In this document: one piece after another, positions 12,081 to 24,374 of the stretch
Layout of the letters: each line of letters starts with the position of its first letter
Numbering within the stretch: the first letter of the stretch is position 1
Source: Agriotes lineatus
Lineage: Eukaryota > Arthropoda > Insecta > Coleoptera > Elateridae
Reading direction: 5' to 3'
Assembly: GCA_940337035.1 (NCBI GenBank)
Contig: CALNHX010003585.1
Coordinates: 82,289 to 146,288, forward strand
DNA: 64,000 nucleotides
Made by a program: the position numbers and the translations under genes
Notes under the pieces: model-generated
The model's database searches: none
What the model was told of the DNA's origin: nothing
Seen by the model: only the letters and a program-made list of their open reading frames with translations

Positions 12081-13229
12081 TAGGTTTGATAACCTTACCG
12101 CCAGGATGTTAATTTCAGATGTCTTAGTATTTGTAAAACTTAATTTTCCATGTTCACTTACCTAGCTAGCTCATATATGCAACTCTTTTAACTACCCCAG
12201 TTGTGGTTACGAACGATTGCCAAAACCAGGAAGCCAGCCTGCACATGTCATCAAACTGATACTGAAACTGACTTCGAACAACATGCACAAGAACAGCAAA
12301 TTTGATCCCAAAAAAGATATATTGATATCGATATACACACCTAAAGTCATAAAGAAATTTAGGATTAAAACTTAGATTGAATGGTCATTCTTAAATACAA
12401 AAGTTCATTAGCATGGACAATTTTCGTGTCATAGCTCGGCGCTACTCCCATTTACATTAACAGTAGCTGATCAATTACATATGCTGTACAAGTATATTGA
12501 AACAACATTAAAATAATACTCAGACCTGAGACCTGCAGCGTGGCACTCGGACAGTATTGCGTCATCAGACATTGATCGTTACGACGCGTAGAAATGATCC
12601 TTAGGAAATGTGAAGGAATAGCCCTAGTAGCCGCTTTATTTATTTAACTCGCCACAGGCGCAATTCAGTGGAAGCCGGTTACAGACAGGCGGCTTTGAGA
12701 AACACCCGATGGCTACTGCTGCTTAAGTTGAAATTCCCAGCAAACACCGTCCGACAATTTGCGCACTGCATAGTCCAGGACTCGCATACATTTAAATATA
12801 CCAACTGACAATGTTGAAGCCTTATTAAAAATTCTAAAGCATAAAAATGCAAGATGGATGATGTGAGATGCAAGATGCAAGATGTGTTGATAATAAACTA
12901 AATAATACAAGCTGTGAGACCAGCTGTCTGTCTTAGATCTCATCGCTATCGGCTGCCTTATCGTTTTTCATATCACACAACCCTTTTACAATCTCGTAGT
13001 TTTGTAGCTTTTCATAGTTTTTCTGCATCGGTGTTTTGTTTAACTGCATTTAAATTTGCTTTTGTAACTGTAAAGGTTTTTGTAATATATTTATATTTTA
13101 CCTAGAGCTAAACTGAAACACATCATACATATGTTTCTTCTATCACTATTTCTATCTTTTCTTCGTTCTATTTTCTAAGATCTAAGTTTGTTTTATTAAT
13201 TTAAATTTATAAGTATTCGTGTGACTATG
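12081..13229. other. Unassigned region between the hAT-like element and the Jockey LINE
   Basis: No convincing protein similarity. About 12520-12780 is less AT-rich than its surroundings. Near 12847-12882 there is a short run of related words (GATGTGAGATGCAAGATGC). The first ~70 bp may be LINE RT on the minus strand. Confidence 0.3.
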
Positions 13230-13344
13230 GACGGGCAGAGAAGTGTTTGACAGCGCTCATCAAGTGATTACAACTCGTAACCGCGGCGACCCACCGGACA
13301 CGGCTCGCTACAATTATAGCGATCCTATGGCAGACTAAGGTGCT

Positions 13345-13852
13345 GTGCTGATGATAACAAATCAAAACAACGCAGGCATTGTTCACACAACAACAGAATG
13401 CAAAATAATAAAAAATTTGCAGTTTCAACTGCAACAGGCCTTTATCGAAATCCAAATGCTAAGAGGTCAACTGGCGACTCTACAGTCCCGGAATAAATCT
13501 TATAGCCTGGCGAATTCGGATGAAGAAGCCCTTGTTGCTAGGGAGAGGGAACGGTTACTACAAAAATCCAGAAACTTGCGTTAAGTGTTCTGGCAACCAT
13601 TTGACAGCGGAATACACTAAGTCTAAAAATACTCTTACTAAGAGCACCCATTGCTTTGAGGCACACCGTGCCAATTATAGAAGAAGTGCCATCGCCAAAG
13701 TATTGCAAAAGAGAAGAGATAATTCCAGAAAACCTAAAAAACCGAGTGCTCGATCTAAGTCATTTAATTCTAAGAATGTTAAAGTAGTGGGTTCTTATGT
13801 ACAAAAGACTGCTAACAAACAGCCTGAGTTAGCAGCTGCAAGTGCCCAATGA
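13345..13852 (+). pseudogene. Jockey-like LINE ORF1 (Gag-like) remnant
   Basis: ORF1 of Jockey-clade LINEs encodes an RNA-binding Gag-like protein with C-terminal zinc knuckles. The first frame (13345-13584) ends in a Gln-rich, helix-prone stretch (LQFQLQQAFIEIQMLRGQ). A second, overlapping frame (13520-13852) carries the knuckle region: CVKCSGNHLTAEYTKS and HCFEAHRANYR. Two knuckle cysteines appear lost (TAEYTK where Cys is usual; KSTHC for KCxxC). The region between the coiled-coil part and the knuckles is much shorter than usual, so the central domain is deleted with a frame change near 13545. ORF2 begins about 125 bp downstream. Confidence 0.7.
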
Positions 13853-13978
13853 GAACAGACTACAATGCTACAAATGATGCAAAATATTATACAGATGCTG
13901 GATGGAGTTCATGCAAAGCTCGGCGGACTAGTAGCAAGCTGCACTGGCGTTATTCCTAAGAAAAAGTACGAGTAAGTG

Positions 13979-14043
13979 ATGGACCAGCGAGACCTAAACA
14001 TTGCTACATGGAATGCAAATAGAATTCTAAACAAAAGACAAGA
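13979..14043 (+). pseudogene. Jockey-like LINE ORF2, first codons (split by LTR element)
   Basis: ATG at 13979 starts MDQRDLNIATWNAN, the conserved beginning of the apurinic-type endonuclease domain (its N-terminal Asn motif is WNAN). The frame runs into the LTR element at 14044 and resumes, in frame across one copy of the AAGA target duplication, at 19891. The start codon follows ORF1 closely, the usual Jockey arrangement. Confidence 0.85.
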
Positions 14044-16088
14044 TGTTACCGTTACGGCGACTAAAAAGAAGCAAGCAAAGGCCAACGGCTTCTCAGCCGG
14101 AGCTGGTCGTGGGTAAAATACAAAAGACTGATAAGCTTTAGCTGAAAAATAAAATATGGGCGCCAAGTAGCTAGTAACCCAGCGCTTTGCTAAACAAAAG
14201 ATACACTACGGAAGGCGCTACTAACCGAACCTGAAAAAGTAAAAGTAACGGCAAGGCACAAATCATAAACGCAGAATAGGTCAAGGTAGTATAATTTTCG
14301 AGGACAGAAATACAATACACAATTAAAATACACACACACGATATCTCAATATACGGCTACCAAATCTTATCACAGTATCTCAATAGGGAGATCATATATC
14401 ACAGTTTAATCAATACCATACAAAGCACAAGGCTAAACTCACCGCAAAACTGCCAATTACATTTATAAGGGCATAAAAATAAATAATTATAACCGGTATG
14501 TATCTGTTACAAATTAGTATTATTAAAATAGGATACAAGATTGGTGTTAGATTTGGCCAAATGCACTACTGAATAAACACTTAGCAAAAGTGCGAAAGCA
14601 TCTTGGCTTCGACACAGCTATTAAAATTAAAATTTAAATTTAGATTGCACGTTGAATGTAACCGAACACCCAGTATGCAAGGCTTAGCCTTTGTTTAATT
14701 AATAATTAATTTATACCGACGCAATCACGGGCCTACAAGATCTTGTTTTGGGTCCGTAAGGGCGAATTCGCGATATTGCAAGGCAAATTGCATTTACAAC
14801 GGACGTGACGCGAGCATTATAATTTCTCTTGCACAACAGGGCGCAGATAGAGATATTATTCAACGGTGTAATAGGTGACATTTGAAAATGTAAAAAAAAT
14901 GCTTTCATGCACTTGACTGCACAACTAACTTACAATACCGTCAAAAATTATTCCGAGGTCGGAGACCATACAATACCGGTAAAACATAGTCCGTACATAT
15001 GACCTAAATATCGATCAAAAGAGCTACCGCTAAATTTTGTTTACAATGCAGAAATTAGTTACTGTTTTGTAATGCACAATCAAATAAGGTTCCACAGGTG
15101 AGCTTACCGCTTAAGAATACACGTTAAAAACATTCATAAGTTTATCGAGCACATTGCAGCACCGTCACGCAGTTGAGTCGAAGATTCGGGAGTTCGAAAC
15201 GGATAAAGTAATCTGACAGACCTTTGCGATGGGCTACACTTCGGCAGCAGTGGCTGCAAGCAGGGGCCAAAGGGCAATGAGGAGGTCAAAAGTGGGTGAC
15301 CACCGAGTAGCTGTCGCAGGAGGTTTGCTGGTGCTATCCTGTCATGTAACGCAGGCTCGACTGGCCACTGGCGGAGCAATGCTCGATTCGCCACCAAGTA
15401 GAAAGGGGGCTGCTGGCTCGTTGCCAAGCGAAGGGAGTACTGCAGGTACGTAGCCACACGGCAATACTGTACATATGTTCCCAGCGGGGAAAAGAAAAAA
15501 GCTGAAAGGACAACTAACAATAGAATCGAACTGAACGAACCTAGAAAAACCACATACCCGTTTCAGATCTTCACGGCTGAGTTTCGCCAAGGAGGTTGAC
15601 CATGTGCTGCTAAAGCAAAATCCCCAAACAAAGTCTGGGCTAGGAGATCACAGCAAATAACATCCTCGGGGCCTAATCCAGGCCACCTCGGAATCCAAAA
15701 TTACACCAAAAGCGATTTCCTACACAGGATGCGCTTGAATAAATCCAATAAAGTTACGTCTCCAAGACGCGAATTTTCAAAGCACCTGTCTTTAACAGCA
15801 CAAAAATGGCGAATGCCAAAATGGTTTCCAAAACTGATAAAACCAAAAATCAAGTCTTGGGGGGGTTCAGATATGCATAAAGTGAAGCCTACACACCAGG
15901 GGCTCTCAGACCTGTAATTCTTATCATATGGTTTACTTAGATTGGAATGTGACTTTCAGAAGATCTAAATGCTCAGTAATGCTGTAAGAAAAATTAAACT
16001 CGAAGGAAAATATGGCAAAAGTTAGTTTTAACCAAGATTAGGGCAAATAATTAGCTAAATAGTTGTAAATGACTTTTGAACCGTAACA
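14044..16088 (-). repeat. 3' LTR of the family B element
   Basis: Left-hand copy of the 2045-bp repeat; its inner edge (16089) is joined to the purine tract on the minus strand. Ends TGTTA...TAACA give the usual short terminal inversion. Confidence 0.88.
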
Positions 16089-16104
16089 AACTCTCCCCTC
16101 ACTT
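16089..16104 (-). other. Polypurine tract of the family B element
   Basis: The minus strand reads AAGTGAGGGGAGAGTT directly before the 3' LTR start TGTTACGG, the expected position for plus-strand priming. Confidence 0.6.
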
Positions 16105-16689
16105 AAAAATAGGTAAATTCCCCGAATTTACCGACGTAAAACTTATAAGGGCACGATAACGAAACTCAAAACTCTTCAGACTTGAGGACGATCTCAAACA
16201 ACACCACACACAAAGAAAACGTAGACCTCAAGCACACCTAGAGCAATATCAACTAATAAAAAAAACGAATAGGTAGCCAAAAACAGATTGGCAACAAAAA
16301 GGCGAAAGGAAACAATAGAAGCCCAAGCGCGAAACAAAAATAGGCATAAGCGATAAAAGAAACCAAGAAGGACAGCGGCTTAGCAAAAGAGTCGGGTCCC
16401 AAAAAGCCGACAAAGTCGAACCTCCAAAGGAGCAAAAGAGACCGTCCTCAATCACCAAGCATATCCAAACGTAGGACGAAACTTACTTGAGGAAAATAAT
16501 CCGCCTAAGCGAGATGGATCCCACCACAAAACCAAACGCAAAACGTGCAGCTGAAGGCAACCAGACAGCAACAGCTACACCACCAAAATCCCAAAAGGGT
16601 ATCCAAAAAAAATATTCCAACAAGCTAAGCTCGACCTACGCCGAAGCAGACGAAAACACAAAGGAAAACCAAAAGCCAGACTCATCAAA

Positions 16690-17480
16690 TATATACTGCA
16701 CAAGCCAACTAGGGAGACGACTTGAGAAAAAAAAAATCGCTAAGGCAAAATTCACAAGCATCCATGCCAACCAAATATTCTAATCATCAATCCTGAAGAA
16801 AAAAAATGAAAAGGAGCGAAATCGCACATCAACTGCTACGCAAACCAACAAGGAAGATGGTTTGAGAGATAAAAGTCCGCAAAGCGAGTCTCTCCAAACA
16901 CATCAACACCATACCAAAATCTTATCATCAATCCAAAGAGGAAAAGAACCAATCAGAAGAAAACTGCGCTAAACCAACAAGGAAGATGGTTTGAGAGATA
17001 AAAGTCCGCAAAGCGAGTCTCTCCAAACACATCAACACCATACCAAAATCTTATCATCAATTCAAAGAAGAAAAGAACCAATCAGAAGAAAACTGCGCTA
17101 AACCAACAAGGAAGATCGTTTGAGAGATAAAGTCCGCAACGCGAGTCTCTCCAAACGTCTCAACACCAAACTAGAATCTTGTCATCAATCCAAGGTAGAA
17201 AAAGAAAAAAAAAGGAACCAATCAAAAAGCTGCGCTAAACCAACTAGAACGATGGTTTGAGGGATAAAAGTCCGCAAAGCGAGGCCCTCCAAACACATCA
17301 ACATCGAACCCATGTCATAATCATTCACAATCCAAAAGAAAAAAAAATAGCCAATCAGATAAACCGCGCTAATCCAACAAGAGGATGCTTTAGAAAATTC
17401 ACCAGAGCAAACTTCCTCAAGCACATCACCATCATACCCATAACAAGATCATCACTCCAAAAGAAGAAGGCAAAAAAAAA
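16690..17480. repeat. Degenerate ~129-bp tandem repeats in the family B interior
   Basis: The word GGAAGATGGTTTGAGAGATA and its variants recur at about 16852, 16981 and 17110 (exact 129-bp steps), then at about 17247 and 17380 with drift. Each unit also holds GTCCGCAAAGCGAG and ATCATCAAT. There are five to six units, non-coding and A-rich on the plus strand. Long direct repeats and variable spacers rule out CRISPR. Confidence 0.75.
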
Positions 17481-17812
17481 TAAGCGTCACAACAGAAGCA
17501 CAAGAGAAAAACGAACTCAAGCATACCAAATCAGCAAAACACACTAAATCTCAAAAGCACGCAGCCAATCAAAATCAGAAACATCCAAAGCTTCCACTCA
17601 TCAGCACAACTCAAAACTCTTGCAACAATCCCATCATACTGCCTAAACTCACAACCTAATCACTTATTCAATCAAATGAAACAAAAGAGAAGAAACAACA
17701 AACGAGGGCTTCTAAAGAAAGAAAAAAAAACAAACAGACAAGAAATCACACTACCAAACGGGCATACTACCAAGACAATCATGCGAAATCAAGCTAGGTC
17801 AAGCGAAACCAA

Positions 17813-17832
17813 GCCCCACGTCAGGGGCGCCA
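17813..17832 (-). other. Primer-binding site of the family B element
   Basis: Minus strand reads TGGCGCCCCTGACGTGGGGC, 9 nt from the LTR edge. It is close to the Lys-type site of the gypsy element (TGGCGCCCAACGTGGGG at 51305). This sets the element's orientation. Confidence 0.7.
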
Positions 17833-17841
17833 TTTACTTCT

Positions 17842-19886
17842 TGTTACCGTTACGGTGACTAAAAAGAAGCAAGCAAAGGCCAACGGCTTCTCAGCCGGAG
17901 CTGGTCGTGGGTAAAATACAAAAGACTGATAAGCTTTAGCTGAAAAATAAAATATGGGCGCCAAGTAGCTAGTAACCCAGCGCTTTGCTAAACAAAAGAT
18001 ACACTACGGAAGGCGCTACTAACCGAACCTGAAAAAGTAAAAGTAACGGCAAGGCACAAATCATAAACGCAGAATAGGTCAAGGTAGTATAATTTTCGAG
18101 GACAGAAATACAATACACAATTAAAATACACACACACGATATCTCAATATACGGCTACCAAATCTTATCACAGTATCTCAATAGGGAGATCATATATCAC
18201 AGTTTAATCAATACCATACAAAGCACAAGGCTAAACTCACCGCAAAACTGCCAATTACATTTATAAGGGCATAAAAATAAATAATTATAAGCGGTATGTA
18301 TCTGTTACAAATTAGTATTATTAAAATAGGATACAAGATTGGTGTTAGATTTGGCCAAATGCACTACTGAATAAACACTTAGCAAAAGTGCGAAAGCATC
18401 TTGGCTTCGACACAGCTATTAAAATTAAAATTTAAATTTAGATTGCACGTTGAATGTAACCGAACACCCAGTATGCAAGGCTTAGCCTTTGTTTAATTAA
18501 TAATTAATTTATACCGACGCAATCACGGGCCTACAAGATCTTGTTTTGGTTCCGTAAGGGCGAATTCGCGATATTGCAAGGCAAATTGCATTTACAACGG
18601 ACGTGACGCGAGCATTATAATTTCTCTTGCACAACAGGGCGCAGATAGAGATATTATTCAACGATGTAATAGGTGACATTTGAAAATGTAAAAAAAATGC
18701 TTTCATGCACTTGACTGCACAACTAACTTACAATACCGTCAAAAATTATTCCGAGGTCGGAGACCATACAATACCGGTAAAACATAGTCCGTACATATGA
18801 CCTAAATATCGATCAAAAGAGCTACCGCTAAATTTTGTTTACAATGCAGAAATTAGTTACTGTTTTGTAATGCAGAATCAAATAAGGTTCCACAGGTGAG
18901 CTTACCGCTTAAGAATACACGTTAAAAACATTCATAAGTTTATCGAGCACATTGCAGCACCGTCACGCAGTTGAGCCGAAGATTCGGGAGTTCGAAACGG
19001 ATAAAGTAATCTGACAGACCTTTGCGATGGGCTACACTTCGGCAGCAGTGGCTGCAAGCAGGGGCCAAAGGGCAATGAGGAGGTCAAAAGTGGGTGACCA
19101 CCGAGTAGCTGTCGCAGGAGGTTTGCTGGTGCTATCCTGTCATGTAACGCAGGCTCGACTGGCCACTGGCGGAGCAATGCTCGATTCGCCACCAAGTAGA
19201 AAGGGGGCTGCTGGCTCGTTGCCAAGCGAAGGGAGTACTGCAGGTACGTAGCCACACGGCAATACTGTACATATGTTCCCAGCGGGGAAAAGAAAAAAGC
19301 TGAAAGGACAACTAACAATAGAATCGAACTGAACGAACCTAGAAAAACCACATACCCGTTTCAGATCTTCACGGCTGAGTTTCGCCAAGGAGGTTGACCA
19401 TGTGCTGCTAAAGCAAAATCCCCAAACAAAGTCTGGGCTAGGAGATCACAGCAAATAACATCCTCGGGGCCTAATCCAGACCACCTCGGAATCCAAAATT
19501 ACACCAAAAGCGATTTCCTACACAGGATGCGCTTGAATAAATCCAATAAAGTTACGTCTCCAAGACGCGAATTTTCAAAGCACCTGTCTTTAACAGCACA
19601 AAAATGGCGAATGCCAAAATGGTTTCCAAAACTGATAAAACCAAAAATCAAGTCTTGGGGGGGTTCAGATATGCATAAAGTGAAGCCTACACACCAGGGG
19701 CTCTCAGACCTGTAATTCTTATCATATGGTTTACTTAGATTGGAATGTGACTTTCAGAAGATCTAAATGCTCAGTAATGCTGTAAGAAAAATTAAACTCG
19801 AAGGAAAATATGGCAAAAGTTAGTTTTAACCAAGATTAGGGCAAATAATTAGCTAAATAGTTGTAAATGACTTTTGAACCGTAACA
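17842..19886 (-). repeat. 5' LTR of the family B element
   Basis: Right-hand copy of the 2045-bp repeat; it is the 5' LTR because the primer site (17813-17832, minus strand) abuts it. A few substitutions distinguish it from the left copy, for example GGTGACT versus GGCGACT near the end and TTGAGCCG versus TTGAGTCG. Confidence 0.88.
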
Positions 19887-19890
19887 AAGA

Positions 19891-20640
19891 ATTAGGAGTG
19901 TTTCTAAATACTCAACATTTTGATGCATGTCTCGTTTCAGAAACACATTTCACGACACAATCTTTCCTCAGAATCAAAGGTTATAAAGTGTATCACAGTA
20001 TCCACCCGGATAAACAAGCTCGTTATAAAGAATGTCATTTGCAAAGCGTGGAGATATAATTAATCATGGTTGCGTTAAATCTACCAAACAAAATTTGATG
20101 GTTCGAGCAGTATGTTGTCCACCCAGACATAATCTTAAAAAGGAAGACTAAAAATCACTCCCGCAACATCCTGGTTAAAAATGTGTTGTGGGTGGTGATT
20201 TTAATACTAAGCATAATGAATAGAGATCCAGACTAACCACGACCAAAGGAAGTGAATTAAGGAAGTCTACCCGTGAAACAGTGTGCAATTTTCACTCTAC
20301 TGGTAAACCCCACTTATTGGCTGACTTTCGGAATAAAATTTCTGTCTGAGTTGTTCATGTCAATGAAGGTTTCACCAGTTTCATTGATGTAGAAGAAAAC
20401 TTTGGTTTAGATTCTTACCACTTTGTTGTTATTCTAACATTGAGTGAAAGGATAATTAAGGCCCATAAGGAGAGAGCCTGGAACTTGTGATTACTCCTAC
20501 TTAACTTTAAATAGGCAACCATCCTTAGGTTTGCTGAAGTCTGCGTTTCATTCAGACTACCTGCATTCCTACGCGGTAATGACCTTTCTTGGAAAAGTAT
20601 TAGTTTGCTGATCAACGGAATGTTCCAAAAATAGTTTTTC
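19891..20640 (+). pseudogene. Jockey-like LINE ORF2, endonuclease domain
   Basis: Continues the frame interrupted at 14043: ELGVFLNTQHFDACLVSETH carries the conserved Glu (SETH) of the endonuclease. After frameshifts come AVCCPPRHNLKKED, GGDFNTKHN (catalytic D and N of GDFN) and LTTTKGSELRKS. The SDH motif appears as SYH near 20418. Stops and indels from about 20057 onward show decay. The similarity fades near 20470-20640, before the RT domain; an RT-proximal piece of similar type lies at 24375. Confidence 0.8.
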
Positions 20641-21135
20641 TAGCAATTGGCAGGCAGGGTCGTGAATATTTACGTACTATATAATATACATGCTCCATAG
20701 TTAAACGCAATACCAATATATTACCCAATTCATACTCAAAAATGTTTACTATTGTAATTTAATAAAATTATAATACGGTTTTGTCTGTCTTGTACTCTTT
20801 TTATACGAATTATTTCTCTGTCTTATTTATTGGAATAAATCAAATCAGCTAATACAATAAAATACAGTTTTTGAAATGTTTGTAGGTGCCTACGATCATT
20901 GGGATTGCATGATAATAAAAATAATATCTTTTGGCCTAAGAGTAACCAAGTTGAATTCATTTTACATGTACTAAAGTGCCGTAACAATCGATACTAATTT
21001 ATAAAATAATTAATAAAGTAAATCTATTTTAATAAATCACTTGTTGGCTCACAATAATATTGTCTGATTCATCGATTAATTATGTACTGTCCCTACCGTT
21101 TTTCATTATTCTTTATTATTCGATTTCAACATGTA
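20641..21135. other. AT-rich stretch, nothing recognised
   Basis: No coding signal, no clear inverted repeat. Confidence 0.4.
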
Positions 21136-21372
21136 CAGTCGCGGAATTAAAAATCCGGGCGAGTCTTATAGAGGATTTTTGCAATTTTTGGGTAATGTAA
21201 ATTGGGCTTTGCATTTCTAGGTTAGCAATTGACAGTTAAACAATGAGGCATGCTGTCATATACGAGTAATTATTTTGACTTTGACTAACTTCGCCAGGTA
21301 ACGTGATAAGTAAAGTAAAGTAAGATATACAGTGAATCATGTTAAATGCCCGGATTTTTTATTGCGCGACTG
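21136..21372. mobile_element. Mariner-type MITE, 237 bp
   Basis: Imperfect terminal inverted repeats of about 25 bp (CAGTCGCGGAATTAAAAATC at the left, the reverse complement CAGTCGCGCAATAAAAAATC at the right), flanked by TA (21134-21135 and 21373-21374). CAGT ends and a TA duplication fit Tc1/mariner. No coding capacity. Confidence 0.8.
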
Positions 21373-21553
21373 TACATGTTTATATTCAGATGAATGGTGT
21401 TTGAATTGCAAACTTTTTAATAAAATTAAACCTGGCGTTGATAATAATAATATATCAAGAAGCAGCAGCAATCAAAAAAATATCTTTCGATACCATGACA
21501 GACATTACATTTTCCAGTTGAATGTTTGGGAAATTAGAAAATAGTTATCTATA

Positions 21554-22020
21554 ATGGACTAGCTGACCCGGCAAACGTTGAGCTGTCTAAAATAATTTGT
21601 TTTTGTACACACATCTTCTGAATATGAGCCAAATTAGACCCTAAATATCTCGACTCCAGTTCCACCTACCAGGTCATTTTTTGTTAAAATATTTCTTTCC
21701 AGGTAACTAACATATATTCTGAATATGAGCCAAATCGGGCGATAAATACAATTTATCGAAATATTTCGACCTATTGTAAAATGGTTGTTCATAAAAACCG
21801 GCCTACGATCTAAGTCTAAAATTAGCAAAATTTTAAGCTATCATACAATTTCATCGATCCAGTATCTTCGGAGGAGATAGCGAATATACAAAGAAAGAGA
21901 CCACAGATGTTATGGTATAGATTGGAGTAGATGAATTCAGTAAAGCTTGTTCTTCCAGATCCAGATTTATTTAATCTTTGTATTGAGTTGATATTCTTAT
22001 ACTTCAATTTGACAAATAAG
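21554..22020. repeat. Dispersed-repeat remnant starting ACTAGCTGACCCGGC
   Basis: The ACTAGCTGACCCGGCAAACG start resembles the start of the repeat at about 31138 (ACTAGCAAGATACCCG). GAATATGAGCCAAAT occurs at 21620 and 21721, an internal ~101-bp duplication. The right boundary is uncertain. I do not know its class and see no protein. Confidence 0.4.
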
Positions 22021-22179
22021 TAGCTAATGTCATATCGTACGTCAAACGTCAGTACTTTTCATAGCAGTGTTATAAAAGTCGTTTCTATTCTAACTGACTA
22101 ATGTTAAAGGGTGTGTTAATGATTGCGACAAAAAATGTAGTTTCGATTTTATTACCTTACGTCATTATAGTATAATTAT

Positions 22180-22685
22180 TAGGGATGTCGGCGGGTACCC
22201 GGGTAATAGTCAACCTGGGTATATTTTCAGGACCCGAGTATCCGACTAGTAAATTGTGTAATTTCTAGAAAGTCAGCCTTTTTCGGAGAAGATGATAAAA
22301 ACTTTAAAACAATAGGAATAAAATCTAGAAAAACATAACCATGCAGTAGGTAACAATCAGAATCACCCCATCCCATACCACAATGTTTCTTGTTTCATAT
22401 AATAAATGCGATTCACGGAAATATTCAAGTCACGTACTTGAATTTGATAGCACTTGGAAATGTGAAAATATTTACAAATAACAGACAACTTGCAGTTTGA
22501 GTTGGGGAGGAGATACTACCTACTATTTCAATTTAGTTCAGTTTAAAACTCGCGGAGTAAAGAAAGAAATGGTAGCTGTTCCGATGTACGCTAACATTTT
22601 TGTTAGATATTTCGGGTACCCGAGGGTACGCGGGTACTGTTTTCGGGTACCCGGGTTTGATTTTAGACCGGGTACGACATCCCTA
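22180..22685. mobile_element. hAT-type MITE, 506 bp
   Basis: TIRs TAGGGATGTCG and CGACATCCCTA; flanks ATAATTAT (22172-22179) and ATATTTAT (22686-22693) form an 8-bp duplication with one mismatch. Subterminal sequence is packed with GGGTACCCG-like palindromic words at both ends. No transposase. Confidence 0.8.
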
Positions 22686-24374
22686 ATATTTATAACCATT
22701 AATTCTTTGTGATTAAAACAAAATAGCTGCGATTTTTAATTTAATACACTATATAAAAATCTGATGTGATACACTCACACAACTTTCTTTTACAGTCATC
22801 TTATAATTTGCCAATAAAATTATTTTTAATTTTAAGCATTTGTCAAAAAATTTCAAAAATTACAAATTCTACAAAAACGGTACAAAATAGAGAGTTAGTT
22901 GAAAAGGCAAATTTTCTCTAAAATTTTAATCTGAATTCAAAAATGTAATAATATACGGGGTGTTCTATTTAAAATAGAAGTTAATAAAAAAAACCCATTT
23001 TAGAAGTATGTATTCAACTGGAAAATTGCCTATCTCACATCAATACACATTAAAAATGTAATAAAAATGTAAAGTTTGAAAAAAATCGTTAGAACAGTTT
23101 TTGAAAAAATCGAAAAAACTGAAAAATCACAAGAATAAACACATACTTTCGGTTATGCATTTCTATTCAAAAGCTTGCTGTCGCATCTACATAGTACACA
23201 AAACTTATATATGAAGTTCCAACGCCATATCTCGTTTTGGTTTTGAGATATTCTGTTCACAGACAGACTGACAAGATACACAGACACACAGACAGGCACA
23301 CAGACAGACAGACTAATGAACAAAAACATGTTTTTTGGGTTCAGGGGACTCTAAAACGTGAAGATCTGTTGAAAACTCAATTTCGAATTTTTGGGGTGAA
23401 TCCAATACCTTTATCGTAAAAGGAAGAAAAACATACATATATGGGCATTTGAAGTGAAGTTTAGTTAATTTTTTCTTGAGAAAAATGTATAGAAAGTAAT
23501 GGATTTCTAGAATATCAATTCTGCAACAGATTTCTTGGAATACCTTACATTATGAATTCGAAAGTCATTTTCTTTAAATAGAATTTAGGTGCCATAACAG
23601 TAATGACATGTAAAGGCTAATTATTTGACTATGAATAAAAGTAATAACATCATTAGTCAGCTGACCAAGAAGCCAAGTAATAAAAATATCTTTACCTTTT
23701 TCCCAAATCTTTAAATAGCTACTTGTACTTTAATTATGGCAATTCCGTATTTGCTATTATCGTAGCTAATATCTTTAGCTTTGTTTCGTGGTGATACTGT
23801 GCTTGCAGTGTGTTTATATGATAATCGATGTTTACACAGCAATATTGTTTTGTCTTTACTCTACTATGTTTATTCCTCAATTTCGGCGGATATTATGACA
23901 TATATAATCAGCATTTGAAATGAAGAACGAGAGCCAAACAGGTGTAATCTGTTGCGTTTCGCGGATTTCTAATCTACTCGTTTAGCTCAGAACGCTCTAG
24001 GCTAAAAATCCGTCTACCTGAGCAGAGCGCAAAGGGGTATTTTGGTACCGTGTTTAGTAATTTTGTTAGATTTAGATACAGTTTTTGAATGATTCCGGGT
24101 TTAAATGAATGTCAAAGTATATTGTCAATATTGATTTTGGTATTAATTGTGTTTACACATCCTTGTACATCACCATTTTTTAAAAAGTGCCACTCTTGTA
24201 GTTAATATTTAGTCAATTGAAAAATCACATTTTATTAATTTCTACCTGATCAAAATTGAATATAAGCACAACATATTGGTAAACCGCAAGTAATATAGTT
24301 AAGATTCATATTGATGTAGCCAGGCATCTTTTACATATTACATTTCAAATAATGAGTTCTTGTAAAATGTGTTG
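22686..24374. other. AT-rich unassigned region
   Basis: No coding signal recognised. GGGGTGTTCTATTTAAAATA near 22959 looks like one end of a DNA element, but I found no partner. A CAGA-rich microsatellite lies at 23258-23312. Confidence 0.35.
23258..23312 (+). repeat. CAGA/CACAGA-type microsatellite
   Basis: Imperfect run of CAGACAGA, ACACAGAC and similar words over about 55 bp. Confidence 0.8.

Larger units (their letters stand above)
14044..19886 (-). mobile_element. Non-coding LTR retrotransposon with 2-kb LTRs (family B, complete)
   Basis: Two 2045-bp direct repeats (14044-16088, 17842-19886) differ at only about seven positions that I could find. They begin TGTTACC, end CCGTAACA, and flank a 1753-bp interior. 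The target duplication is AAGA (14040-14043 and 19887-19890). The transcription strand is minus: a Lys-type primer site lies beside the right LTR, and a purine tract (read on the minus strand) lies beside the left one. The interior holds degenerate ~129-bp tandem repeats and no gag or pol, so it is a LARD-like non-autonomous element with unusually long LTRs. It sits inside Jockey ORF2, whose frame continues on both sides. Confidence 0.9.

Noticed and set aside
15134..15553. 139-codon minus-strand frame, identical at 18932-19351
   Set aside because: Its conservation only reflects near-identity of the two LTRs. No domain is recognisable, although it is on the element's transcription strand.
16690..17480. 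Regularly spaced repeats as a CRISPR array
   Set aside because: Units of ~129 bp are repeated throughout rather than as short repeats with unique spacers, and the setting is a eukaryotic LTR element.
16487..17547. Lys/Asn-rich plus-strand frames in the family B interior
   Set aside because: They arise from A-rich tandem repeats and run against the element's transcription strand.
22959..22985. GGGGTGTTCTATTT word as the end of another DNA element
   Set aside because: No inverted partner found within several kb.
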